A stretch of 64,000 nt of DNA from UBA4363 sp002393965 (GTDB lineage Bacteria; Bacteroidota; Bacteroidia; Bacteroidales; Paludibacteraceae), in the NCBI GenBank assembly GCA_946542925.1, contig CAMNLA010000043.1, positions 1 to 64,000 of the forward strand, written 5' to 3'. Under the pieces are notes generated by a model, which was not told the origin of the DNA, made no database searches, and saw nothing but the letters and a program-made list of their open reading frames with translations. Shown in pieces: positions 51,024 through 59,475 of this stretch. The translations under genes and the position numbers were made by a program. Every line of letters starts with the position of its first letter. Within the stretch, counting starts at the first letter, position 1.

Positions 51024-53084
51024 TTACTTCTTCAGCAGATCATAGCTACGCTGAACGAAAGCACTGAGCGCCTCACCCTTGAGCATGCTATTGCTAAGGA
51101 GGGCGAGATCAATGAGTTGACGAACACGAGGATTACCTGCGGCATAAGCAGAGACAGCCTCTTCAATTCCCTTACGAGCGTCCGCCATCTCCTTTTCAAG
51201 CGTTTTCTTATCCTCCTTATCCACTTGTGGGATATCCTCATCCTTGGCATCCTTATGGGCCGTATTCCATGCCGTGATATCCTCGTCTGCCTTTTTCTTC
51301 TTTTCCCGAAGGGGCGAAATCTGGTCAGCGCAAGCCTGTTCCTCGTCCTTGAGCAGTTGCTGGACAAGAGGGTTTGCCGTATTGACTACAAGATTGAAAG
51401 AGTCCGGCATTTCGCCATAGAAAGACATCATAGGATTGGCACCAGATGCGGCCATATCCTTCATACGGCGCATAAATTCGCCTTGTGTAATAATGAGAGG
51501 TTGCGTTTCCGCACCAAGATTCTGGAAATCCACCATAAAATCTGTTTTCTCCATTTTTGGTAGTTGACTGCGGAACACTGTTGTCAGAGCCTCCTGTTCG
51601 TCCTTTGAGAAATCAGACTGCCGCAGTTCGTCCTTCACAATGAGACGGTCCACCACATCGGCATCGACACGCAAGAAACGGAGTTTTTCGTTTTTCTGTT
51701 CCAGCGCGTTGAAAAGCATCGTATCGAATCGACCGTCCATGAGTAGCACGTCATATCCTTTTGTCTTCGCTGCCTGGATATATGCGTGCTGTTCAACGGC
51801 ATCGGTAGCATAAAGAGCGATGACATTGCCATCCTTATCTGTCTGAGCATTCTTAATCGTATTCTGATACTCCTCCAAAGAGAAGTACTTCTTTTCCGTA
51901 TTGCGGAACAGGAAGAATTTCGATGCCCGGTCGTAGAACTTCTCGTCGCTCAGGATTCCTATTTCAATAAAGATGCGCATAGAATCCCACTTCTCCTCGT
52001 ACTGGGAGCGTTCTTTCTTAAATAGTTCCTCGAGAGCGTCAGCCACCTTCTTAGTGATATGATTGGAAATTTTCTTCACATTCTGGTCGCTCTGCAAGTA
52101 GCTTCGACTCACATTAAGCGGGATATCCGGTGAGTCGATCACGCCATGCAGCAAAGTCAGCCATCTTGGCACAATACCTTCGACGTTATCGGTCACGAAC
52201 ACCTGATTGCAATACAACTGTATTTTATTCTCCTGGAGTTCCATATTCTCTCTTACTCGAGGGAAATAGAGGATTCCGGTAAGATGGAAAGGGAAATCGA
52301 CATTCAGGTGAATGTGGAAGAGAGGGTCTTCCTGTCCAGGATAGAGTTCACGGTAGAACTTATTGTAATCCTCGTCCTTGAGATCCGCTGGCTTCCTGAT
52401 CCATGCAGGGTTGACATCGTTGATAACATCATCCTCGTCGGTCTCCACTTCTTTTCCATCCTTCCATTCCTTCTTCTTGCCAAAGGCAATAGCAACCGGC
52501 AAGAACTTGCAGTATTTACGAAGCAGGAAACGCACTCGATTCTCATCAAGGAAATCCTTATTCTCGTCATCGATATGGAGGATGATATCCGTTCCTCGGT
52601 CTGCCTTTTCAACCTCATCGATGGAATAATTCGGGGTTCCGTCGCAGCTCCAGCGTACAGCCTTTGCATCCTCTTTCCAGCTATGAGTTACGATCTCCAC
52701 CTGCTTAGAAACCATGAAAGAAGAATAGAATCCCAGCCCAAAATGTCCGATGATAGCCTGGGCGTTATCCTTATATTTATCCAAGAACTCCGTTGCCCCC
52801 GAGAAAGCAATCTGGTTGATGTATTTATCGATATCCTCTGCCGTCATGCCAATGCCTCGATCGGAAATAGTGAGAGTACCTTTGTCCTTATCAACTGACA
52901 CCTTGACTGTCAGATCGCCAAGTTCACCTTTGAATTCTCCGACACTTGCGAGAGTCTTCAGTTTCTGTGTCGCATCGACTGCGTTGGAAACGATCTCACG
53001 CAGAAAGATCTCATGGTCACTGTAAAGAAACTTCTTGATGACAGGAAAGATATTGTCTGTCGTTACTCCAATTGTACCGTTCAT
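51024..53084 (-). CDS. htpG: Molecular chaperone HtpG (Hsp90 family)
   Basis: An ATP-dependent chaperone acting as a dimer in the cytosol. The 686 residues carry the GHKL ATPase motifs: EIVSNAVDATQKL near the N-terminus, ISDRGIGMT, and the lid segment GHFGLGFYSSFMV. The middle domain (ILYFPRVRENMELQENKIQLYCNQVFV, given in part) contributes the catalytic Arg region, and a C-terminal dimerisation domain follows. There is a lysine-glutamate-rich insert before the C-terminal domain. The upstream gap carries no clear -7 match, and no obvious heat-shock motif is recognised. Confidence 0.95.
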   Translation of the reverse strand: MNGTIGVTTDNIFPVIKKFLYSDHEIFLREIVSNAVDATQKLKTLASVGEFKGELGDLTVKVSVDKDKGTLTISDRGIGMTAEDIDKYINQIAFSGATEFLDKYKDNAQAIIGHFGLGFYSSFMVSKQVEIVTHSWKEDAKAVRWSCDGTPNYSIDEVEKADRGTDIILHIDDENKDFLDENRVRFLLRKYCKFLPVAIAFGKKKEWKDGKEVETDEDDVINDVNPAWIRKPADLKDEDYNKFYRELYPGQEDPLFHIHLNVDFPFHLTGILYFPRVRENMELQENKIQLYCNQVFVTDNVEGIVPRWLTLLHGVIDSPDIPLNVSRSYLQSDQNVKKISNHITKKVADALEELFKKERSQYEEKWDSMRIFIEIGILSDEKFYDRASKFFLFRNTEKKYFSLEEYQNTIKNAQTDKDGNVIALYATDAVEQHAYIQAAKTKGYDVLLMDGRFDTMLFNALEQKNEKLRFLRVDADVVDRLIVKDELRQSDFSKDEQEALTTVFRSQLPKMEKTDFMVDFQNLGAETQPLIITQGEFMRRMKDMAASGANPMMSFYGEMPDSFNLVVNTANPLVQQLLKDEEQACADQISPLREKKKKADEDITAWNTAHKDAKDEDIPQVDKEDKKTLEKEMADARKGIEEAVSAYAAGNPRVRQLIDLALLSNSMLKGEALSAFVQRSYDLLKK

Positions 53085-53261
53085 GATAAGATATTTATTT
53101 TAATTTTTTTCATTTCTGTCCCCTTTCTGTTCAAAAAAAATGCCATGAGGCAAAACACTGCCAAAGTGTCAGCAAGGCAAGATAAAAACAAAAAATATGT
53201 ATGAAAGATTGGGGGGGGCGAAGAGTAGACTTGAGAGAATAATCAAGGGAAAGAATGAAAG
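53085..53261. other. Gap between htpG and the pseudouridine synthase gene
   Basis: No gene is visible. A run of eight G at 53211-53218 is the only notable sequence, and no phase-variable gene is attached to it. Confidence 0.4.
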
Positions 53262-53291
53262 AAAAAAGACAGGGCTTTTGAAAGTCCTGTC
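53262..53291 (-). terminator. Terminator of the pseudouridine synthase gene
   Basis: GACAGG (53268-53273) with CTTT pairs with AAAG and CCTGTC (53286-53291), then a run of T on the minus strand. It lies 27 bases after the stop at 53318. Confidence 0.7.
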
Positions 53292-53317
53292 CTGTCTTGG
53301 TATCCTGCTACGTAGGA

Positions 53318-54355
53318 TTATCGTTCTGAAGCGTGTCCTTGCATCTTAAGGAATGCCACCTCACGATCCGTCAGCATGCGCCATCTTCCGCGTGGGAGTT
53401 TATTCTTAGTGAGTCCGCAGAAATAAACTCGGTCGAGTCGTATGACCTTTGCACCGATTGCCTCGAACATACGTCGCACGATTCGATTCCATCCGATGTG
53501 TATTTCGATTCCGACGGAGCGTCGTTTCTCATCGAGGAAATGAACCTCATCGGCTTTCGCCGTTCCTTCTTCCAGTTCGATTCCTTCTTCCAGTCGGCGG
53601 AGTTCTGAAGGGTCGATAGGTTTATCGAGAGTGACCTGATAAATCTTCTTGTGTTCGTAACGAGGATGCAGAAGTCTCTGCGCCAGATCACCATCATTAG
53701 TCAGGAGAAGGACTCCTGTGGTATTCCGGTCAAGTCGTCCAACCGGATAGATTCGTTCCTTGCATGCGCCTCGCACAAGATCCATCACAGTCATGCGGGC
53801 ATGAGGATCATCGGTTGTCGTAACCACATCCTTTGGTTTATTCAGAAGGACGTAAACGAGTTTCTCCCCTCGTATTGGTTGGTCATGGAAAAGTACCTTA
53901 TCGACAGCCGGTACGACGCGAAAGCCCATTTCGGTCACGACCTGTCCGTTAACCGAAACGATGCCAGCCTTGATATATTCATCAGCTTCGCGTCGGCTGC
54001 AAAGTCCAGCATTAGCGATAAAGCGGTTGAGACGTACAGGAGTATTCGGGTCGGACTGTTGTTTCTTATAAATCAGTTGTTTCTTTTTCGAGTACTTTGC
54101 GTGCGGGTTATAGTCTTCGTCATGGAGTCGTGTGGATTGTTTGGAGAACATGGACCTCACGCTACGTCTCGGTGTTTCGGCACGTCTGTCAGGGGCTGGA
54201 TCATCTGGGGTTGCAGAGCGCCGGGAGCGGTTTCCTTTGAGGAAATTTTCAGCATAACGCTGGAAATCGTTTTTATGTTCGGAATGGCTACCGGAGCGAG
54301 AAGAATCGGAGCGGTAGGATTTGCGAGGGCGTCGATTGTTTCTATTATTGTTCAT
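53318..54355 (-). CDS. RsuA/RluB-type pseudouridine synthase with basic N-terminal extension
   Basis: A 345-residue rRNA pseudouridine synthase. Residues about 1-105 are a low-complexity, Arg/Ser-rich extension, with RRPRKSYRSDSSRSGSHSEH at its start. An S4 RNA-binding domain (RLNRFIANAGLCSRREADEYI) follows. The catalytic domain has PVGRLDRNTTGVLLLTNDGDL with the active Asp in GRLDRNT and ends with GWNRIVRRMFEA. RluB, RluF and RsuA are close relatives, so the exact target is uncertain. It is cytosolic, possibly nucleoid- or ribosome-associated through the basic tail. Confidence 0.9.
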   Translation of the reverse strand: MNNNRNNRRPRKSYRSDSSRSGSHSEHKNDFQRYAENFLKGNRSRRSATPDDPAPDRRAETPRRSVRSMFSKQSTRLHDEDYNPHAKYSKKKQLIYKKQQSDPNTPVRLNRFIANAGLCSRREADEYIKAGIVSVNGQVVTEMGFRVVPAVDKVLFHDQPIRGEKLVYVLLNKPKDVVTTTDDPHARMTVMDLVRGACKERIYPVGRLDRNTTGVLLLTNDGDLAQRLLHPRYEHKKIYQVTLDKPIDPSELRRLEEGIELEEGTAKADEVHFLDEKRRSVGIEIHIGWNRIVRRMFEAIGAKVIRLDRVYFCGLTKNKLPRGRWRMLTDREVAFLKMQGHASER

Positions 54356-54479
54356 CAGTCATTAAAAGGAGGGACTTCATCAGAAAGAATCATCCCGATT
54401 AAATCTCTTGTTGATTATTTTGATTTCTGCAATGATACGAAAAAAAAGCAAGCGAGCCACGATTTTAAGACGTTTTCCT

Positions 54480-54510
54480 TTGGAATGGAGCGAAAAAGAA
54501 TTTATATTTG
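54480..54510 (+). promoter_or_regulatory. Promoter of the glycogen operon
   Basis: TTG at 54480-54482, a 20-base spacer and TATATTTG at 54503-54510, close to the Bacteroidota consensus. The leader to the start at 54635 is about 120 bases. Confidence 0.7.
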
Positions 54511-54634
54511 TCATTGAGCAAGCGAGAAAGAACGCCTGCGCGAACCATCCCTCCCCCCTTATTTTTTTTAGAAAAATCCATACGGGTCATTTGACAGGAA
54601 ATCCCGTAAGGATTACAACACACAATTTGATGAT

Positions 54635-56599
54635 ATGTCCTATCTGAAATTCGACAAATCGCAGCTTATCAATCTAGAGCGTTCACTCACAACGGACATG
54701 TTGCGAACCAACAAGATGGGTGCGTACAGCGTCACCTCGTTGGTTGACTGTAATACTTCGAAATACGATGGTCTGCTGGTCGTACCGGTAGCAGAACAGA
54801 ACTACGACAACTACGTATTATTGTCATCATTGGACGAGACGGTGATACAGCATGGAGCTGAGTTCAATATGGGTCTGCATCGGTTCAACGGAAACAACTA
54901 CTCCCCAAAGGGTCACAAATACATCCGTGAATTCACGATGGAGACGGTTGCCCGTACGACCTATCGTGTAGGAGGCGTTGTATTCTCGAAAGAGCGGGTA
55001 TTCATCTCGGATGAGAACCGTATCCTGATCAAGTACACGATCATGGAAGCTCACTCCCCTGTCACGATGCGTTTCAAGCCTCTTTTAGCCTTCCGTTCGG
55101 TCAACTCGTTGACGCATGAAAACGATCAGATTCATCGAGACTATGAGAGCATAGCCAACGGGATTAACATCCAGTTGTATGATAACATGCCACATTTGGC
55201 TATGCAGTTCAGTGATGAGAAAGCCGTCTTTATCAGTCAGCCGGACTGGTACCGTGGGATTGAGTATTGGCGGGAACAGGAGCGCGGTTATGACTACAAC
55301 GAGGATTTGTATGTACCTGGGTATTTTGAGATTCAGATGAAGAAGGGCATGTCGGTCATATTCTCCGCCGGCATATCACCTGCAGACCCGAGCAAACTAA
55401 AAAAGCAGTACACGGACGAGTTGCGTGGTCGCACTTCACGCCTTGACTTCTTCAACACATTGAAGAACGCAGGCATGCAATTCTACAATCGACGCAACAA
55501 CGGTCATTACATCATGGCGGGTTACCCGTGGTTCAAGTGCAGAGCGAGAGACGAATTCATCTCGTTGCCAGGCATTGCGCTGTCCACTGACAACGTCCAA
55601 CTGTTTCATGACGTTCTGACAACCGCCTTTGAAGCCATAGACGCATTTATTGAGGGTCGTCCAAATCCGACCCAGATAACAGAGCTTGAAGCGCCGGATG
55701 CGTTGTTGTGGCTTTTGTGGGCTTTGGAGCAATATTCACTGAAGACCTCATTGAAACAGGCCAACAAGGACTATGGAGACCGTATTGTCATTCTGATGAA
55801 CTTCATACGCGACAACAAGCATCCGAATTTAGCGTTGAATGAAAACGGGTTATTGTTCACTGACGGTCATAATGTACCTGCCTCATGGATGAATGCCACG
55901 TTGTGGGGTCGTCCGGTATTGCAGCGTACGGGTTATTTAGTCGAGTTGAACGCGCTATGGTATGATTTATTGCGATTCTATGGAGAGATTCTGAGTGAGC
56001 GCGGGGAGAAGGACTTGTTTGAGATTGTGGACTATCAGGCCGAATATGCGAAACGTTCATTCATTGAGACCTTCTGGAACGGGAATTATCTGGATGACTA
56101 TGTATCCAATCCAGACCACAATTACGAAGTCCGTCCCAACATGTTGTTTGCGGTATCGTTGCCACATTCGCCGTTGGACCGCAATCAGCAGCGCAAGGTA
56201 TTATCGATAGTAACACGAGAGTTGCTCACGCCGCGCGGTCTACGTTCATTGAGTCCGAAATCGGGTCAGTACAAGCCTATCTGTGCGGGCAGTGAGGGAG
56301 ACCGCTCTGTATCGTATCATGACGGTACGGCATGGCCATGGTTGATTGGTGCATTCACAGAAGCCTATCTAAAGTTGCATAAGCATGGAGGTGTTTTCTT
56401 TTTGGAGCGCATCACGGGTGGTTTTGAGAGTGAGATGAGCAATGACTGTATTGGCACATTGAATGAATTCTACGATGGTAATCCGCCGTTCACGGCAAGG
56501 GGGGCCATGTCCTTTGCCATGTCGGTAGCAGAGACGTTGCGTGCCATCACGATTCTGCGTGACTATACGAAGCAGAATGACGAAGGAGCGTCGTTATAG
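54635..56599 (+). CDS. Glycogen debranching enzyme (amylo-alpha-1,6-glucosidase family)
   Basis: Removes alpha-1,6 branches of glycogen; cytosolic, without signal peptide. The N-terminal part (about residues 1-210) is a beta domain beginning DKSQLINLERSLTTDMLRTNKMGAY, typical of bacterial and archaeal debranching enzymes. The C-terminal half is an (alpha/alpha)6 barrel with MAGYPWFKCRARDEFISLPGI, TDGHNVPASWMNATLWGRPV and SYHDGTAWPWLIGAF. It heads a three-gene operon with a glycosyltransferase and a GH57 enzyme, which supports a role in glycogen metabolism. Confidence 0.9.
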   Translation: MSYLKFDKSQLINLERSLTTDMLRTNKMGAYSVTSLVDCNTSKYDGLLVVPVAEQNYDNYVLLSSLDETVIQHGAEFNMGLHRFNGNNYSPKGHKYIREFTMETVARTTYRVGGVVFSKERVFISDENRILIKYTIMEAHSPVTMRFKPLLAFRSVNSLTHENDQIHRDYESIANGINIQLYDNMPHLAMQFSDEKAVFISQPDWYRGIEYWREQERGYDYNEDLYVPGYFEIQMKKGMSVIFSAGISPADPSKLKKQYTDELRGRTSRLDFFNTLKNAGMQFYNRRNNGHYIMAGYPWFKCRARDEFISLPGIALSTDNVQLFHDVLTTAFEAIDAFIEGRPNPTQITELEAPDALLWLLWALEQYSLKTSLKQANKDYGDRIVILMNFIRDNKHPNLALNENGLLFTDGHNVPASWMNATLWGRPVLQRTGYLVELNALWYDLLRFYGEILSERGEKDLFEIVDYQAEYAKRSFIETFWNGNYLDDYVSNPDHNYEVRPNMLFAVSLPHSPLDRNQQRKVLSIVTRELLTPRGLRSLSPKSGQYKPICAGSEGDRSVSYHDGTAWPWLIGAFTEAYLKLHKHGGVFFLERITGGFESEMSNDCIGTLNEFYDGNPPFTARGAMSFAMSVAETLRAITILRDYTKQNDEGASL

Positions 56600-56639
56600 A
56601 AAGAAAAAAGGAATACAAACAAAAACGATAGAATAAGAT

Positions 56640-57899
56640 ATGAATGCACTGATGTTCGGTTGGGAATTTCCCCCTCACATACTTGGAGGACTCGGGACCG
56701 CCAGTTACGGTCTGACAAGGGGGATGTCACTACAGGGCGACATGCATATCACCTTCGTGATACCCCATCCCCAGGGAGACGAGGATCAGAGTTTCCTTCA
56801 CATCATAGGAGCGAACAATGTGCCGATTGTGTGGAAGGAGACGAGTTGGGACCGTGTGAATCAGCTGATTGGCCATACGATGCACCCTGATGAGTTTTTC
56901 CATTTAAGGGAGAATATCCGATATGACTTTCGTCGCATCGGCACAAACGAGATAGGATGTGTAGATTTTTCGGGTCGTTATCCGAACAACCTCATGGAAG
57001 AGATTTCGAACTATGAGGCGGTAGCCTCTGTAGTGGCCCATGCGGGAGGTTTTGACATCATCCACTCTCACGACTGGCTGACGTATCCGGCAGGTATCTT
57101 TGCCAAGAACATCTCCGGTAAGCCTTTGGTGATTCATGTTCACGCGACGGATTTCGACCGTTCACGCGGCAATGTCAATCCACAGGTGTATGATATTGAG
57201 CGCAGGGGGATGGATGCAGCAGACCACATCATCTGTGTTTCCAATCTAACCCGTCGAACGGTGATTGAGAAATACGGTCAGAACCCTGCGAAGGTATCGA
57301 CGGTACACAATGCCGTCGAGCCGTTGGCAGAGGCGGACAAAGTGATGAAGACGCCTCGCAAGGACAAGGTTGTCACCTTTCTAGGTCGTATCACCATGCA
57401 GAAAGGTCCGGAATACTTTGTAGAGGCGGCGCACCGGGTTCTTCAGCGTACGAAGAACGTCCGTTTTGTCATGGCCGGTTCTGGAGACATGATGAACCAG
57501 ATGATCCATCTGGCAGCCTCGAAGAACATTGCCGACAAATTTCACTTCACGGGCTTCTTACGTGGTAAGCAGGTAACAGAAATGTTGGCAGAGAGTGACG
57601 TGTATATTATGCCGTCGGTATCCGAGCCTTTTGGTATTTCGCCGTTGGAAGCAATGCAGGTTGGGACACCGACCATCGTGTCGAAGCAGTCCGGATGTGC
57701 GGAGATATTGAACAATGCCATCAAGGTTGACTATTGGGACATTGATGCGATGGCTGATGCGATCCATGCCATCGTTTCATATCCTGCGATGTATAAATCC
57801 CTCCATGAGTTGGGAGAGGAAGAAGTAAACCGGATTACCTGGGAGTCGGCAGGACGTAAAGTAAGGGCCATCTACGACAAAGTACTTGGATGGTCCTGA
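56640..57899 (+). CDS. GT4-family glycosyltransferase, likely glycogen synthesis
   Basis: A 419-residue glycosyltransferase of the GT-B fold. It begins MNALMFGWEFPPHILGGLGTASY, which has the glycine loop of glycogen-synthase-like enzymes. It then shows HSHDWLTYPAGIFA, an acceptor/donor site region. The C-terminal domain has VTFLGRITMQKGPEYFVEAA and the E-x7-E nucleotide-sugar motif VYIMPSVSEPFGISPLEAMQ. The context between debranching enzyme and GH57 suggests alpha-glucan elongation; the sugar donor is not proven. It is cytosolic. Confidence 0.88.
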   Translation: MNALMFGWEFPPHILGGLGTASYGLTRGMSLQGDMHITFVIPHPQGDEDQSFLHIIGANNVPIVWKETSWDRVNQLIGHTMHPDEFFHLRENIRYDFRRIGTNEIGCVDFSGRYPNNLMEEISNYEAVASVVAHAGGFDIIHSHDWLTYPAGIFAKNISGKPLVIHVHATDFDRSRGNVNPQVYDIERRGMDAADHIICVSNLTRRTVIEKYGQNPAKVSTVHNAVEPLAEADKVMKTPRKDKVVTFLGRITMQKGPEYFVEAAHRVLQRTKNVRFVMAGSGDMMNQMIHLAASKNIADKFHFTGFLRGKQVTEMLAESDVYIMPSVSEPFGISPLEAMQVGTPTIVSKQSGCAEILNNAIKVDYWDIDAMADAIHAIVSYPAMYKSLHELGEEEVNRITWESAGRKVRAIYDKVLGWS

Positions 57900-57944
57900 A
57901 AAAAGAGAAGAAACCACACATAAAAACATCCATAAGAAAAAGAT

Positions 57945-59360
57945 ATGAAGTCTATTTGCTTATATTTCCAACTGCATGAGCCGATGCAACTGAAGCGATA
58001 CCGTTTTTTCGGCATCGGAACCGACCACTATTACTACAATGACTTCGCCAGTGAGGACACGATACGTTATTGGACGGAGAACTGTTGTCTTCCTGCCAAC
58101 AACACGTTGCTGGAAATGATACGCAGCACGAACGGGAAGTTCAAGGTTGCCTTCTCCATTTCGGGTCTGATGCTTGAATTGTTGGAGCAGTATGCCCCTG
58201 AGGTCATTGACTCCTTCCGTGAGTTGGCAGATACGGGTTCTGTAGAGTTCTTAGGTGAGACGTATGCCCATTCGTTGAGTTCGCTGTACGACACGAACGA
58301 ATTCAAGCAGCAGGTAAAATTACACTCAGCCAAGATACATTCGTTGTTTGACTTAGACACAAAGGTATTCTGCAATACAGAATTGATTTACAGCGACGAG
58401 ATTGGAGAGCAGGTAGCGAAATTAGGATTTAAGGGTGTCATGGTAGAGGGTGCGCGTCACATCATGGGCTGGAAGAGTTCGAACTACCTGTACAAGCATC
58501 CGTATGCAGACCTGACGCTGATGCCACGCAACTATGAGATGAGTGACAATATTGCGGTACGGTTCTCGAATTGGGGATGGGATCAGTATCCGTTGACGGC
58601 AGAGAAGTTCATCGGATGGATTGTCTCAACGCCAGCGGAGGAGAAATTCATGATGCTTGGCATGAACTATGGGGCTATCGGTGTGTACAACCATGCGGAG
58701 TCCGGCATTTACGATTTTCTGAAGGCACTCCCCTACCATGCCATGATGAATAAAATCACGTTTGCCACACCGTCGGAGATTCTTGCGAACAACAAAGCGG
58801 GCGATGTGCTGTCGAGTACAGAACCTATTTCGTGGGCAGACGAGGAGAAAGACCTGAGTCCATGGACAGGAAATGACCTACAGGGAGAGGCGTTGCAGAA
58901 GTTATACAGTGTAGGAGAGCGCGTACGACTCTGTACGGACAAGCGCATCAAATACGACTGGCTAAACCTCCAGACGAGTCAGCACTTCTACTTCATGTCC
59001 ACCAAGCACTTCACGGGTAATTCGCAGGCCCATACCGGTCAGTATGAATCGCCATACGAAGCGTTTATGAACTACATGAACGTGTTGTCGGACTTCCTGC
59101 AGCGTGTAGATGAGCAATACCCAACATCGATTGAGAACGAGGAGTTAAACTCGCTGTTAAAGACCATCAACAACCAGGAGCAGCAGATTGCAGAACTAGA
59201 AGAAGAAATAGAGAAACTGAAGGCAGAAAAGCAAGAGCCGGAGAAGGAAATCAAGAAAGCCGCTCCGAAGAAAGCCGCTCCGAAGAAAGCCGCCACTGCT
59301 AAGAAGACGACCGAGAAAAAAGCCGGAGAGAAAAAAGCCGCTCCGAAGGCAAAGAAATAA
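57945..59360 (+). CDS. GH57 glycoside hydrolase with coiled coil and basic tail
   Basis: A 471-residue cytosolic GH57 enzyme that acts on alpha-glucans (amylase or transglycosidase). GH57 motifs: HEPMQ near residue 14, EFLGETYAHSLSSLYD, FCNTELIYSDEIG with the predicted nucleophile Glu146, and NWGWDQYP, which holds a candidate acid/base Asp. After the catalytic part (about residues 1-380) comes a coiled coil of about 35 residues. The last 40 residues are Lys/Ala/Pro-rich with repeats of KKAAPKKAA, resembling histone H1 tails. Its function in this protein is unclear. It is the last gene of the glycogen operon, followed by a terminator. Confidence 0.9.
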   Translation: MKSICLYFQLHEPMQLKRYRFFGIGTDHYYYNDFASEDTIRYWTENCCLPANNTLLEMIRSTNGKFKVAFSISGLMLELLEQYAPEVIDSFRELADTGSVEFLGETYAHSLSSLYDTNEFKQQVKLHSAKIHSLFDLDTKVFCNTELIYSDEIGEQVAKLGFKGVMVEGARHIMGWKSSNYLYKHPYADLTLMPRNYEMSDNIAVRFSNWGWDQYPLTAEKFIGWIVSTPAEEKFMMLGMNYGAIGVYNHAESGIYDFLKALPYHAMMNKITFATPSEILANNKAGDVLSSTEPISWADEEKDLSPWTGNDLQGEALQKLYSVGERVRLCTDKRIKYDWLNLQTSQHFYFMSTKHFTGNSQAHTGQYESPYEAFMNYMNVLSDFLQRVDEQYPTSIENEELNSLLKTINNQEQQIAELEEEIEKLKAEKQEPEKEIKKAAPKKAAPKKAATAKKTTEKKAGEKKAAPKAKK

Positions 59361-59380
59361 AGCGCCACATACAGACAAAA

Positions 59381-59427
59381 GGGAAACGCTCCGGGTCTAA
59401 CAGATCCATGGTGCGTTTCCCTTTTTT
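59381..59427. terminator. Bidirectional terminator after the glycogen operon
   Basis: GGGAAACGC (59381-59389) pairs with GCGTTTCCC (59413-59421), then six T. It lies between the convergent GH57 and antiporter genes. Confidence 0.82.
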
Positions 59428-59475
59428 ATATCTTCCCTTCGCCTCATCGAAGAGGAAGAGTGTAGAATGTTGGAC

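Noticed and set aside
53651..54517. A 288-codon plus-strand frame opposite the pseudouridine synthase gene
   Set aside because: It is the antisense of a clearly conserved gene, with no domain pattern of its own.
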